64,000 nt of DNA from G963676095 sp963676095 (GTDB taxonomy: Bacteria > Bacteroidota > Bacteroidia > Bacteroidales > Prolixibacteraceae). Made by a program: the position numbers and the translations under genes. A model generated the notes under the pieces. The model was not told where the DNA came from, ran no database searches, and was given only the letters and a program-made list of their open reading frames with translations. How positions within the stretch are numbered: position 1 is the stretch's first letter; each line of letters opens with the position of its first letter. Below are positions 53,143-61,158 of the stretch, in pieces. The stretch lies in the NCBI GenBank assembly GCA_963676095.1, contig OY781040.1, positions 2,790,001 to 2,854,000 on the forward strand. The letters are read 5' to 3'.

Positions 53143-53517
53143 TTACTCGCTCTTTTCGAATTTAATGCTATCAAGAGTTGCTTTGAATTCCACACTGGGT
53201 GTAAAAACTACTTTTACCCCGGAAATTTTGTTGGTATTGAACTGGTCTGATGTCTCCACTCCTTCGCTTGAGAAAGAAATCCTCAGGGTCCCAAATTCAC
53301 CTAAATTTATACTTTTGCCCATTAACAGGTACTTAGGCATGATGTCTATAAGGTTCTCAATCGCATTTGAAACATCTCCCCGCGACAGCGAAGAGGCTCC
53401 TGCAATTTCTTTAGTTAATTCGGACTTGAGGACTTTGCCCTCGTTTACAGGACTGGCATACCATTTCTTCTGGGTCCGGTCTTGCGGGTTTGCCCGCTCA
53501 ATTAGTTTGTATTTCAT
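53143..53517 (-). CDS. HU-like DNA-binding protein (HU-HIG type)
   Basis: A 124-residue HU-family protein of the Bacteroidota form: N-terminal YKLIERANPQDRTQKKWYAS, then the HU helices (LTKEIAGASSLSRGDVSNAI) and beta-arm (YLLMGKSINLGEFGTLRISF). Such proteins bend or coat DNA. The gene is preceded, in the position of its promoter region, by an array of about ten degenerate 22-bp units. Confidence 0.87.
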   Translation of the reverse strand: MKYKLIERANPQDRTQKKWYASPVNEGKVLKSELTKEIAGASSLSRGDVSNAIENLIDIMPKYLLMGKSINLGEFGTLRISFSSEGVETSDQFNTNKISGVKVVFTPSVEFKATLDSIKFEKSE

Positions 53518-53579
53518 CTGTTTATTTTTTAGTTATGTTTCCAGGCTTGACGGGAAACGGTTAGTAATCTGTTTTTTCT

Positions 53580-53799
53580 GCGCACGTCTGCAGTAAAATT
53601 TACAGACGCCCGGAGCAAAACCTATACATCTCTACAGCCAAATCTGCACACGTATGCAATAAAATTTTCACACACTGTAAGTATTATTTCCATATGTGTG
53701 GAGATCTATTTTCGTACTTATAAAAGTTTACACCAAAACTTACGGAGTTTTACTTCCGCACATGTAAAAATTTATACCGGTGCGTGTGCAAAGCTTTCT
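53580..53799. repeat. Degenerate 22-bp tandem array upstream of the HU gene
   Basis: About ten successive units of 21-24 (mostly 22) bases, e.g. TACATCTCTACAG, CACACTGTAAGTATTATTTC, TATGTGTGGAGATCTATTTT, CACATGTAAAAATTTATACC. Loose unit: YACNTRTRNARNTTTT, i.e. a short ACA/TGT-like palindrome every two helical turns with W-rich spacers. The array fills the 300-base gap between the HU gene and the DUF3244 gene and contains no ORF. Confidence 0.65.
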
Positions 53800-53820
53800 T
53801 ATGCCACGTACCTCGTATAA

Positions 53821-54216
53821 CTATTCAACGTCAAATTCACCATACATAAAATTACCATCCGTGTCAATAAGCCGGATTTCATAAGAGCCCGGATCCCAGC
53901 CGGAAATATCAATCGATACCTGGCGTACGGCAGAGGTATCGACATTCTCCTCGTAAGCGATGTTACCGGAATCATCATAAACAACAATGTCAATGCTCCC
54001 AACATCGCACAGGAAATTAACATCCAATTCAGACGCAGTTTTAAACACCTCAATCTGGTTAAAGACAGATCTTACATGGTTTTCAGATAGAGAACCGACT
54101 AGTTTAACCTCATTTTTTTCACCAGTGAGACTACTGGAAAAGGAAGAAAAACTAGTTTTAGGAACAAGTGCATTCAACAGAATAATGATAAAACAGACTA
54201 AAGTAATTTTTTTCAT
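53821..54216 (-). CDS. DUF3244-family secreted protein
   Basis: A 131-residue secreted protein with signal peptide (about 1-22) and a small beta-sandwich: VNFLCDVGSIDIVVYDDSG, then ISGWDPGSYEIRLIDTDGNF. This is the DUF3244 pattern, an Ig-like fold of unknown role. Similar proteins are often found next to TPR/LuxR membrane regulators, as here. Confidence 0.8.
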   Translation of the reverse strand: MKKITLVCFIIILLNALVPKTSFSSFSSSLTGEKNEVKLVGSLSENHVRSVFNQIEVFKTASELDVNFLCDVGSIDIVVYDDSGNIAYEENVDTSAVRQVSIDISGWDPGSYEIRLIDTDGNFMYGEFDVE

Positions 54217-54257
54217 GGCTTAGAATTTATTGTTTTGCCTCATGCCTTATCGAGAAC

Positions 54258-54265
54258 CAAAGTTA
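54258..54265 (-). promoter_or_regulatory. -7 box of the DUF3244 gene
   Basis: On the minus strand TAACTTTG fits TAnnTTTG, with a TTG 20 bases upstream; the ATG is 42 bases downstream. Confidence 0.42.
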
Positions 54266-54426
54266 CACCATTCAAACAGGCAGGACAACGGGTTATAAGC
54301 CGGATATAGCTTTTTATTCTGTTGAATAAATAATAATTTATTGAAATTTTGATATTTACCGAATTAAGAATGCAGACGGGATACAGGTTTTTATTTACAA
54401 AAGGTACTTTTTATTGTAAAACAGAG

Positions 54427-56094
54427 CTAGTTTTTCACCTTCTCTTCCAAAAAGTCGCGGATATTCCCGAAGGTTTTTATTCCCAGTTTTTTCCGGATCG
54501 ACGACCTTTTTGTCTGGATGGTGTTAACGCTGTATTTTAAAATAATAGCAATCTCGGTATTGGCCAATTCGGCATACGACAGGCAACAGATCCGGAACTC
54601 GGATTCGTCCAGCTGGGGAAATACCCTTTTTAACCGGTCGAGCAGGCCATCGCTCAGTTCATTCATCGTTCGGTATAAGAGGTCCCAGTCAAGATCTTCC
54701 TGCCCGTAAACAATTTCATTGAACTTTTTGAGCAGGAGCTGCCCCTTCTTCCGTTCATCCTCCCGGAGATAGCCTTCCAGCAAGGCCGCCTTTTTTAAGA
54801 TCCCGAAATGGCGGATTAAAATATTCCGGAATGAATTTTCCTTCTCGTCAAAACTCCGGGCCAATTCTTTCATGTGAAAAACCTTCTGTTCCGCTTCCAG
54901 CAATTTCCTTTTGTTTTGCACGGACCGCCTGTAGAAAATGAAAAAAAGGACAATAAGGACCAAAAACAATACCAGGGCAATCAGGGAAACCCGCTGCCGG
55001 TCGATCAGCAGTTGATCGTTCCTGTTCTGCATAAGCTGAAAATCGTATTTCTTCTGGATCTCCAAAATTGCCTTGTTTTTATTTTCATCCAGAATTGTTA
55101 TCAAGTAGTCACTGTATTGTTTATGATAAGCTAAAGCTTCCCTGTAATGCTGATCTTTTCCCTCAATTTCCGACCATAATTCATAAAGATTTGCTAAAAG
55201 ATAGCTATTCTTTCTCTTTGGAAGGTTGGTTAAGGATCTTTCAAGGTAGTACCTGGCTGAATCTTCCTGATCTTCTTCATCAAAAACAGAAGCCAGATTG
55301 TAGTATAATCGTGCATGTTCCAACGAATCGACCGAAAAGGTCAATGCTTCCCTAAAAAACAGCCTTGCCTGATACCAATCGCCAATTTCCCGGTAAGCAA
55401 CACCTATATTTTGTCGAATCTCACTTTGTTCACATTTAATTTTATTTTGATCGGCCAATGCCAATCCCTTGTGATAATAGATAAAAGCGCTGTCATGTTC
55501 GCTTTTCAGCAGGAAACAATTCCCGATTAAATTGAACGTGATGATCTCATTTTTGCGGTTCCCAGCCTGCTGAAAATACCGGTTCGCCTGCTTATACCTG
55601 GAGATTGCCTCATCTTTCAGAAGCTGCCTGTAATAAACTTCACCTATGGAACTTTGGATCAGCCCTTTTAAATTATCGTTACTATTTCGTTTTGAATACT
55701 TTTCGGCATCCAGGTAAGCCTGCATGGCTTTTTCATATTTCTTCTGCTCCTGCAAAACCCGTCCGCAGTAATAAGAGGCTAAAGCAGTCCGGTTAAAGTC
55801 ACCGGCCCGCAGACAGTAACTTTTTACGTCAAAAATAACCGTATCGGAAGTAATGTCCCGGTAGCTTTTGTCTTTTGCCTGCACCTGCAAAAGAAAATAT
55901 TGAAAACGCTGCTCTTTATCCAGGTCCCGAAGGTTCCGGACCGAGTCCAGCAAAGCCAGGGCGCTGTCCGGATGTTGTTCGACGACAGCCTCTGCTTTTT
56001 TCAGGATCCTCTCCGTCACCCGGGATTGGCGGTTACAGGAAACGCTTAAAAGCAGAGCACAGATAATGCCGAAATAAAATTTTCCTGTGCCCAT
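54427..56094 (-). CDS. TPR membrane regulator with C-terminal LuxR-type HTH
   Basis: A 555-residue protein with a lipoprotein-like or uncleaved N-terminal signal (LLLSVSCNRQS), several tetratricopeptide repeats across about 60-350 (ASYYCGRVLQEQKKYEKAMQ; LIGNCFLLKSEHDSAFIYYH), one membrane segment at about 372-390 (VSLIALVLFLVLIVLFFIFY), a coiled segment, and a cytoplasmic HTH (ELANTEIAIILKYSVNTIQT, then KRSSIRKKLGI). The layout means a periplasmic sensor with a DNA-binding tail. Probable target: the DUF3244 gene just downstream. Confidence 0.85.
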   Translation of the reverse strand: MGTGKFYFGIICALLLSVSCNRQSRVTERILKKAEAVVEQHPDSALALLDSVRNLRDLDKEQRFQYFLLQVQAKDKSYRDITSDTVIFDVKSYCLRAGDFNRTALASYYCGRVLQEQKKYEKAMQAYLDAEKYSKRNSNDNLKGLIQSSIGEVYYRQLLKDEAISRYKQANRYFQQAGNRKNEIITFNLIGNCFLLKSEHDSAFIYYHKGLALADQNKIKCEQSEIRQNIGVAYREIGDWYQARLFFREALTFSVDSLEHARLYYNLASVFDEEDQEDSARYYLERSLTNLPKRKNSYLLANLYELWSEIEGKDQHYREALAYHKQYSDYLITILDENKNKAILEIQKKYDFQLMQNRNDQLLIDRQRVSLIALVLFLVLIVLFFIFYRRSVQNKRKLLEAEQKVFHMKELARSFDEKENSFRNILIRHFGILKKAALLEGYLREDERKKGQLLLKKFNEIVYGQEDLDWDLLYRTMNELSDGLLDRLKRVFPQLDESEFRICCLSYAELANTEIAIILKYSVNTIQTKRSSIRKKLGIKTFGNIRDFLEEKVKN

Positions 56095-56358
56095 AGCGAA
56101 CTAACTCTCAATACGTAAATATAAATATTATCTGTTAATGGATATAATCAATAATACCGATTTGAAGATAATTAAAAAATAACCTGATCTTTTTCAAAAT
56201 TGGTATAATCACTTTCAGAATCCGGAAAAGAAAAGAATATCTGAAAAAAGAACAGTATATTAACCTGACAGGGAAACAAGAGAATTTTCGTAATGAGCAG
56301 AACTTCTTTTTATTATTCCTATAAACAATTCTTTCTTTATTTGCAGAGCTTTATTCAC

Positions 56359-56366
56359 TATATTTG
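56359..56366 (+). promoter_or_regulatory. -7 box of the toxin-antitoxin operon
   Basis: TATATTTG fits TAnnTTTG and lies 15 bases before the ATG at 56382. A TTTG occurs 15 bases further upstream, closer than usual for -33. Confidence 0.4.
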
Positions 56367-56381
56367 TGTTAATATTCAAAG

Positions 56382-56516
56382 ATGGCTAATGTATTCGGGT
56401 TACCTGTTAGCTATTTGCGTGGAAAACGTGCTTTTGCAAAATACACCCAAGGAGATATTGAAACGCTTGATTTCGTAATAAAAGATGCCAAAGCCAGACA
56501 GGCTTGTTTAATGTAA
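56382..56516 (+). CDS. 44-residue ORF leading the toxin-antitoxin operon
   Basis: A small ORF (MANVFGLPVSYLRGKRAFAK, then YTQGDIETLDFVIKDAKARQ, ACLM) directly behind a promoter-like box and 10 bases before the antitoxin gene. The composition is protein-like. I recognise no family; it may be a third component, a leader or the end of an older gene. Confidence 0.5.
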   Translation: MANVFGLPVSYLRGKRAFAKYTQGDIETLDFVIKDAKARQACLM

Positions 56517-56526
56517 AAATTAACTT

Positions 56527-56778
56527 ATGCAAACAATAACAATTGAACTTACAAATAATGAATCTTTAAAAGCTTTACAGGAGTTGGAGCATAAGCAGTT
56601 GATACGGATTATAAAAGAACCGGATTTAAATTCTTATGCTTTACCAGGCGAACCCATTAGCGAAGAAGATTTTAAAAAATGGATTGAGTATACCGAAGGT
56701 TCTCCCTCTGTAAGTATAAAAGAAGCTAAACAACGATGGGTAACACAAAAGGAAAAACTCCGGAAACTTATTCGCTAA
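56527..56778 (+). CDS. Antitoxin of a RelE/ParE-type pair
   Basis: An 83-residue protein: a beta-strand start (MQTITIELTNNESLKALQEL), then SEEDFKKWIEYTEGSPSVSI and a basic helical C-terminus. It ends 43 bases inside the start of the toxin gene in another frame. Length, charge pattern and overlap are those of antitoxins next to RelE/ParE toxins; the assignment rests largely on context. Confidence 0.75.
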   Translation: MQTITIELTNNESLKALQELEHKQLIRIIKEPDLNSYALPGEPISEEDFKKWIEYTEGSPSVSIKEAKQRWVTQKEKLRKLIR

Positions 56779-57086
56779 GAATAACTGAAAACGCTCTCCA
56801 AAATATTGATGAGATTACAGGTTACATTGCCTATATTAAACACCAACCTTTAAACGCAATTCGTGTCGGTGACAAAATATTTGAGACTATTGACCGTATT
56901 GAACAAAACCCTTTAGCATTTCGGGAATGCGAAGAAATCCCAACAAAAATCAAAATCTACCGCAAAGCGGTTTGTATGAGTTGGAACATTATTTACAAAA
57001 TAAAATCCTCTGATATTATTGTTCTTGGCATTATTCACAGTAGCCGCAGAGCCTCAAAAGTCAGAAAACTTAGGAAAGTAAAATAG
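56736..57086 (+). CDS. RelE/ParE-family toxin
   Basis: A 116-residue protein with the RelE/ParE layout: ITENALQNIDEITGYIAYIK (helical hairpin), DKIFETIDRIEQNP, then the strands VCMSWNIIYKIKSSDIIVLG and IIHSSRRA near the C-terminus. ParE-type members poison gyrase and RelE-type cleave mRNA; the sequence does not decide. It overlaps the antitoxin gene by 43 bases. Confidence 0.85.
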   Translation: MGNTKGKTPETYSLRITENALQNIDEITGYIAYIKHQPLNAIRVGDKIFETIDRIEQNPLAFRECEEIPTKIKIYRKAVCMSWNIIYKIKSSDIIVLGIIHSSRRASKVRKLRKVK

Positions 57087-57810
57087 GCATATTAAAAAAC
57101 CTGAGATTTTCAAACCGTTACCTACTAATGAATATCATCGTAAAGGTGATGGTAAGAAAGGATCACTTCATATTTCTGTGGGGTATCCTTGTTAAACATA
57201 AATTTAGTGAGACAAAAAAGGAAGAAATAAGAAACAGTCACTCCATTCAACGTTGTCCTAAAAGCCTTTAGTTTTGCATTGAAAGATTATGCAGAAGCAT
57301 TAGTTGAACGGTTATCGAAAAAGTTTGGGAACGACAGACCATCCCGAAAACCGTTAATACTCCGCCGCGAATGCAGAACGGAGCGGAGCGCAGGCCGTCA
57401 AAACGCCCGGCAGAGGGTTCGTTTTGACAAGATTTTTGCTTCCTTTTCATCGACTGGAAAAGGAAGAGCCTGTCCGGCTCAAGGACAGAAATTATAAAAA
57501 ATGGGATTGTTTGTGCTTAAAAAGAATCCGGACCCGGTAAGCGGGACCTGATTGCCAAAATTAGAAATGCCGGCTGAATGCCGGCTGAACGATTATTTTG
57601 TCCGGCAGGCAATGATAAACCTATCTTTTTCTCCACCTGTTTTTGTCTCGTCTAAAAAAACACAAATCTCTAACTTTTTTGATTCCCCACAACTTTTTAA
57701 AGTGATCCGTAAGAAGCGAACAGCAAAGATACAGACTGGCAATAAAAAAAGGTCCGCCAGCGCGAACCTTAAAACTAATAAACCAACTAAACCTAAACTA
57801 AACCTGAATT
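57087..57810. other. Decayed region with hairpin and small direct repeat
   Basis: No intact gene. The frame at 57260-57335 reads VLKAFSFALKDYAEALVERL, SKKFGND, faintly like the N-terminal helices of DUF1016 (YhcG-type) proteins. A perfect 10-bp hairpin CTTCCTTTTC/GAAAAGGAAG lies at 57439-57466, and an exact 11-bp tandem AATGCCGGCTG at 57566-57587. ORFs that cross the start of the amylase gene are shadows. Confidence 0.45.
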
Positions 57811-59169
57811 CTATCTGCGTACATAAATTCTGTATTCCCAGGGTTGAAGTTCGATGCTCCCCTTCTCTCTTTTTTCCAATACACCTCTCTCAAACCACTC
57901 TTTCATCTCCTTCTGAACATCGAACTTTAATGATACAACAACTGGTTGTGAAGAAAGGTTCATAACCACAAGCAATTTATTTTCACCTTTTGTTCTGACA
58001 TAAGCCAGAATCCTGTTTTCATCGCCGGTTTCCAGAAAACGGATATCTCCGCCGGCTGTACCGTTCCAGAGGGCCTGGTTGCCAGTTTTCAGATCAATCA
58101 ATTTTTTATAAAAATCCTGCTTCGACGGGGTTATCCAGTCAATGGTATCCTTGTCAAAAAAACGCAGCCGCTTGTTCAGTCCTTCTTCCTGTCCGTCATA
58201 AATTAACGGGATACCCGGGACCGTAAAGGTCATGGCAGCGAAAGCATCAGCTGCTTTTCCCAATCGTTCGTCGATGGTACCCGCCCAGGAATTCTCGTCA
58301 TGATTCGTGATAAACAGCATCGGGAAAGAACCGGGAGCATATTTATCTCCCAGGTTTTCAAAATATGCCCGGATATCCTTTGCGGTTTTTTTCCCCTGCG
58401 CCACATCGTTCATCAGGTGATAAAGCTTCCAGGCATAATCCGAGTCAAAAGCTTTATTCAGGAAGCCCGGATGGTCTTCATCTTCGGCCAGCATATAAAC
58501 AGGCTTTATGGAATCCAGGGAAGCCCGCGCTTCCTCCCAGAAATCCTGAGGGACTCCCCAGGCTACGTCGCAACGGAAGCCATCGATGTTTGCCGTTTTC
58601 ACCCAGTAATCCATTGCATTGATCATAGCGCGCCGCATCGGTTTTACGTCAAAATTCAGATCGGCAACATCGGTCCAGTCCGGATCCGGTGGAACAATCG
58701 CGCCGGTCGAGTCATGGGTGAACCAGTCAGGATGTTCGCGGATCCAGGGATTATCCCACCCGGTATGGTTGGCCACCCAGTCAAGGATCACCTTAAACCC
58801 CATCAGATGGGCTTTATTCACCAGGTTGCAGAAATCCTCCAAAGTCCCGAATTCCGGATTCACGGCCTTATAATCCTGCACCGCATAATACGAACCGAGG
58901 GTCCCTTTCCGGTTTAGTTTCGATATCGGATAGATTGGCATGATCCAGAGAATTTTCACGCCAAGCTTTTTTAACCGGGGAAGGTCTTCGGCAAAAGCGT
59001 TAAACGTTCCTTCCGGGCTGTATTGCCGGATATTGACTTCATAAAGCACAGCATCCTTTATCCAATCCGGACTGACAGAATCCTCATGACTGGTCCGGCA
59101 AGCCGGCATTATGGAAGTTACCAGAAAAATTAAGAGTGCCGATAATATATTCGTTGTTGCCCTGGTCAT
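57811..59169 (-). CDS. Lipoprotein alpha-amylase family enzyme (GH13)
   Basis: A 452-residue GH13 enzyme with a lipoprotein signal ending SIMPAC, so it is lipid-anchored, probably in the periplasm or on the cell surface. TIM-barrel regions: region I DWVANHTG, region II GFRCDVAWG (nucleophile Asp), region III MLAEDED (acid/base Glu) and region IV FITNHDENS (Asp). It hydrolyses alpha-1,4 glucans or maltodextrins. Last gene of the maltodextrin operon, 25 bases after the SusA-like gene. Confidence 0.92.
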   Translation of the reverse strand: MTRATTNILSALLIFLVTSIMPACRTSHEDSVSPDWIKDAVLYEVNIRQYSPEGTFNAFAEDLPRLKKLGVKILWIMPIYPISKLNRKGTLGSYYAVQDYKAVNPEFGTLEDFCNLVNKAHLMGFKVILDWVANHTGWDNPWIREHPDWFTHDSTGAIVPPDPDWTDVADLNFDVKPMRRAMINAMDYWVKTANIDGFRCDVAWGVPQDFWEEARASLDSIKPVYMLAEDEDHPGFLNKAFDSDYAWKLYHLMNDVAQGKKTAKDIRAYFENLGDKYAPGSFPMLFITNHDENSWAGTIDERLGKAADAFAAMTFTVPGIPLIYDGQEEGLNKRLRFFDKDTIDWITPSKQDFYKKLIDLKTGNQALWNGTAGGDIRFLETGDENRILAYVRTKGENKLLVVMNLSSQPVVVSLKFDVQKEMKEWFERGVLEKREKGSIELQPWEYRIYVRR

Positions 59170-59194
59170 ATTTATTGATTTAACTGGTTAACCG

Positions 59195-61048
59195 TCATTT
59201 TTGCAGTTCAATGATCATGGCGGAAAGGGCCGGAACCTGTATCGCCGCCAAATCTGTTATTTCCCGGTCAGCGATAAGGTCATGTCCGGTCCTGTAACCC
59301 TTCATGATCTCGTTAAACCGGCTTGTCGACAGATTTTCTTCTTCCTTGTTTTTGTTAAGGACGATCATGACTTCTTCCTGATCGTTATACCTGAAATAAA
59401 CATACATCCCGTCACGGGGTACAAAGTGCATCAGTTTCCCGGTATGGATCACCTCTTTTTCTTTTCTCCAGTTCAGGATCTTCTTCACATAATCCTGCAT
59501 ATCCTTTTGTTTTGCGGTCAGACCATCTCCGGTAAATGCGTTTACCCGGTCGCCGGGCCAACCTCCCGGGAAGTCGCTGCGGATAACCCCGTCTTCCTTA
59601 GGCCCAGGACTGGACATCAGGATTTCCGTGCCGTAAAAAAGCTGCGGAATACCTCTTGTGGTGAGAAAAAAAGCAATTCCCATTTTTGCCAGGTCCGGGT
59701 CTTCCCCCACCTGGGTGTAAAAACGGGCCATATCATGATTATCCGGGAAAACGACCAGGTTCCCTGCATCCGGGTAAAGGAAATCACATCCCAGGGTTTC
59801 ATAAATCCGGATCAGTCCTGTATCCCATCCTTCATCAGACCGTAATCCCTGGCTAACGGCATGCTGCAACGGGAAATCCATCAGGCCGGGCAACCAGCTC
59901 CGGTACCCGTCGGCATTGGCTTTTCCCTTCTGCCAGTATGAAACGATTGCGGGATTCATGCTCCACTCCTCCCCCACAATATCAAAATCCGGATATTCTT
60001 CCAGAATCCGCCTGGTCCAGTTTGCCATCATTTGCTTGTCCGGATAAGGCCACGTATCCTGACGGATACCCCCCAGCCCGGCATATTCGATCCACCAGAT
60101 GCTGTTTTGGATCAGGTAGGTCGCGACAAACGGGTTTCGCTGGTTCAGGTCGGGCATTGATGGTACAAACCACCCGTCGGTCATGGCTTCCCGGTCGGAC
60201 TGCGAGGCATGCGGATCCTCAATTACCGTGTGGCGGTTACTGGTAATCCTGTAATCCGGGTAATTATTGATCCAGTCAGGCATAGGCATATCGTTCATCC
60301 ACCAGTGTTCCGATCCGCAATGGTTAAAGACCATGTCCATGACGAGCTTCACGCCCCTTTTCTTCAGAGCTTCCGATAACTCCCTGTACTGCCCGTTTGT
60401 CCCGTAACGGGGATCGATCTTGTAGTAATCGGTAATGGCATAACCATGATAGGAAGTATTGGTCATATTATTTTCGAGAACAGGGTTCAGCCATACAGCC
60501 GTGAACCCCATCTGCTGAATGTAATCCAGGTGGTCCATGATACCTTCGATGTCTCCCCCGTGGCGTCCGTTTTTGTCCGACCGGTCGGGCTTTTCTTTCA
60601 TACCGGGCATTTCATCATTCGACAGATCGCCATTGGCAAAGCGATCGGGAGTGATCAGGTAAATTACATCTGAACTGTTAAACCCGGTCCGGTCCGCAGA
60701 ACCATTCTCCCTGGCTTTCAGCTCGTAGGTATAAGAAACAACCGGTTTCTTTTCCACGGTAAACAAAATAGGGAAAGTGCCAGGCTTTGTCCCGGGAGCA
60801 ATTTTCAAATTGACAAACAAGTAATTTGGATTTGAAACACTGGCCACGCTTTCCAGGGTTACACCGGGGTAGTTCAGTTCGACCCTGGTATTGGCAATAT
60901 CTTTTCCGTGTACCATCAATTGAAGATCAGTATCTTTCATTCCTGTCCACCAGAACATCGGTTCCACACGGTCGAGACTAACAGCAAATACCCCCGCCGA
61001 TAGTAAAATAAAGAAGCTTAACGCTATAATTCTTTTGATAAAATCCAT
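59195..61048 (-). CDS. SusA-like neopullulanase/cyclomaltodextrinase (GH13)
   Basis: A 617-residue secreted GH13 from the ATG at 61046-61048, which starts the signal peptide (MDFIKRIIALSFFILLSAGV). An N-terminal cyclomaltodextrinase-type beta domain (about 25-115) is followed by the catalytic barrel: MDMVFNHCG, GGIRQDTWPY (nucleophile Asp), FDIVGEEWS (Glu) and FPDNHDMAR (Asp), and a C-terminal beta domain. SusA-type enzymes cut maltodextrins in the periplasm to maltose and glucose, the substrate of the GH65 enzyme. Confidence 0.9.
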   Translation of the reverse strand: MDFIKRIIALSFFILLSAGVFAVSLDRVEPMFWWTGMKDTDLQLMVHGKDIANTRVELNYPGVTLESVASVSNPNYLFVNLKIAPGTKPGTFPILFTVEKKPVVSYTYELKARENGSADRTGFNSSDVIYLITPDRFANGDLSNDEMPGMKEKPDRSDKNGRHGGDIEGIMDHLDYIQQMGFTAVWLNPVLENNMTNTSYHGYAITDYYKIDPRYGTNGQYRELSEALKKRGVKLVMDMVFNHCGSEHWWMNDMPMPDWINNYPDYRITSNRHTVIEDPHASQSDREAMTDGWFVPSMPDLNQRNPFVATYLIQNSIWWIEYAGLGGIRQDTWPYPDKQMMANWTRRILEEYPDFDIVGEEWSMNPAIVSYWQKGKANADGYRSWLPGLMDFPLQHAVSQGLRSDEGWDTGLIRIYETLGCDFLYPDAGNLVVFPDNHDMARFYTQVGEDPDLAKMGIAFFLTTRGIPQLFYGTEILMSSPGPKEDGVIRSDFPGGWPGDRVNAFTGDGLTAKQKDMQDYVKKILNWRKEKEVIHTGKLMHFVPRDGMYVYFRYNDQEEVMIVLNKNKEEENLSTSRFNEIMKGYRTGHDLIADREITDLAAIQVPALSAMIIELQK

Positions 61049-61158
61049 GACAAAACAATTACAAATTAAATACATACAAGCATTAACAGGAATTGAGGGT
61101 TAACCGGTCTCCTGTTTCCGTTTTCCGGCCCCCTGTCCCAGGCTTTACGCCAGGTCAC

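Noticed and set aside
53580..53799. CRISPR array
   Set aside because: Units are degenerate throughout, there are no constant repeats separated by unique spacers, and no cas genes are in the window.
57268..57497. Frames of 60 and 72 codons on both strands
   Set aside because: Composition is repeat- and hairpin-driven; only a short stretch is faintly DUF1016-like, so I describe the region as decayed.
58300..58917. 205-codon plus-strand frame within the lipoprotein amylase
   Set aside because: Antisense shadow of a gene with intact catalytic motifs; similar frames at 59201-59845 were dropped for the same reason.
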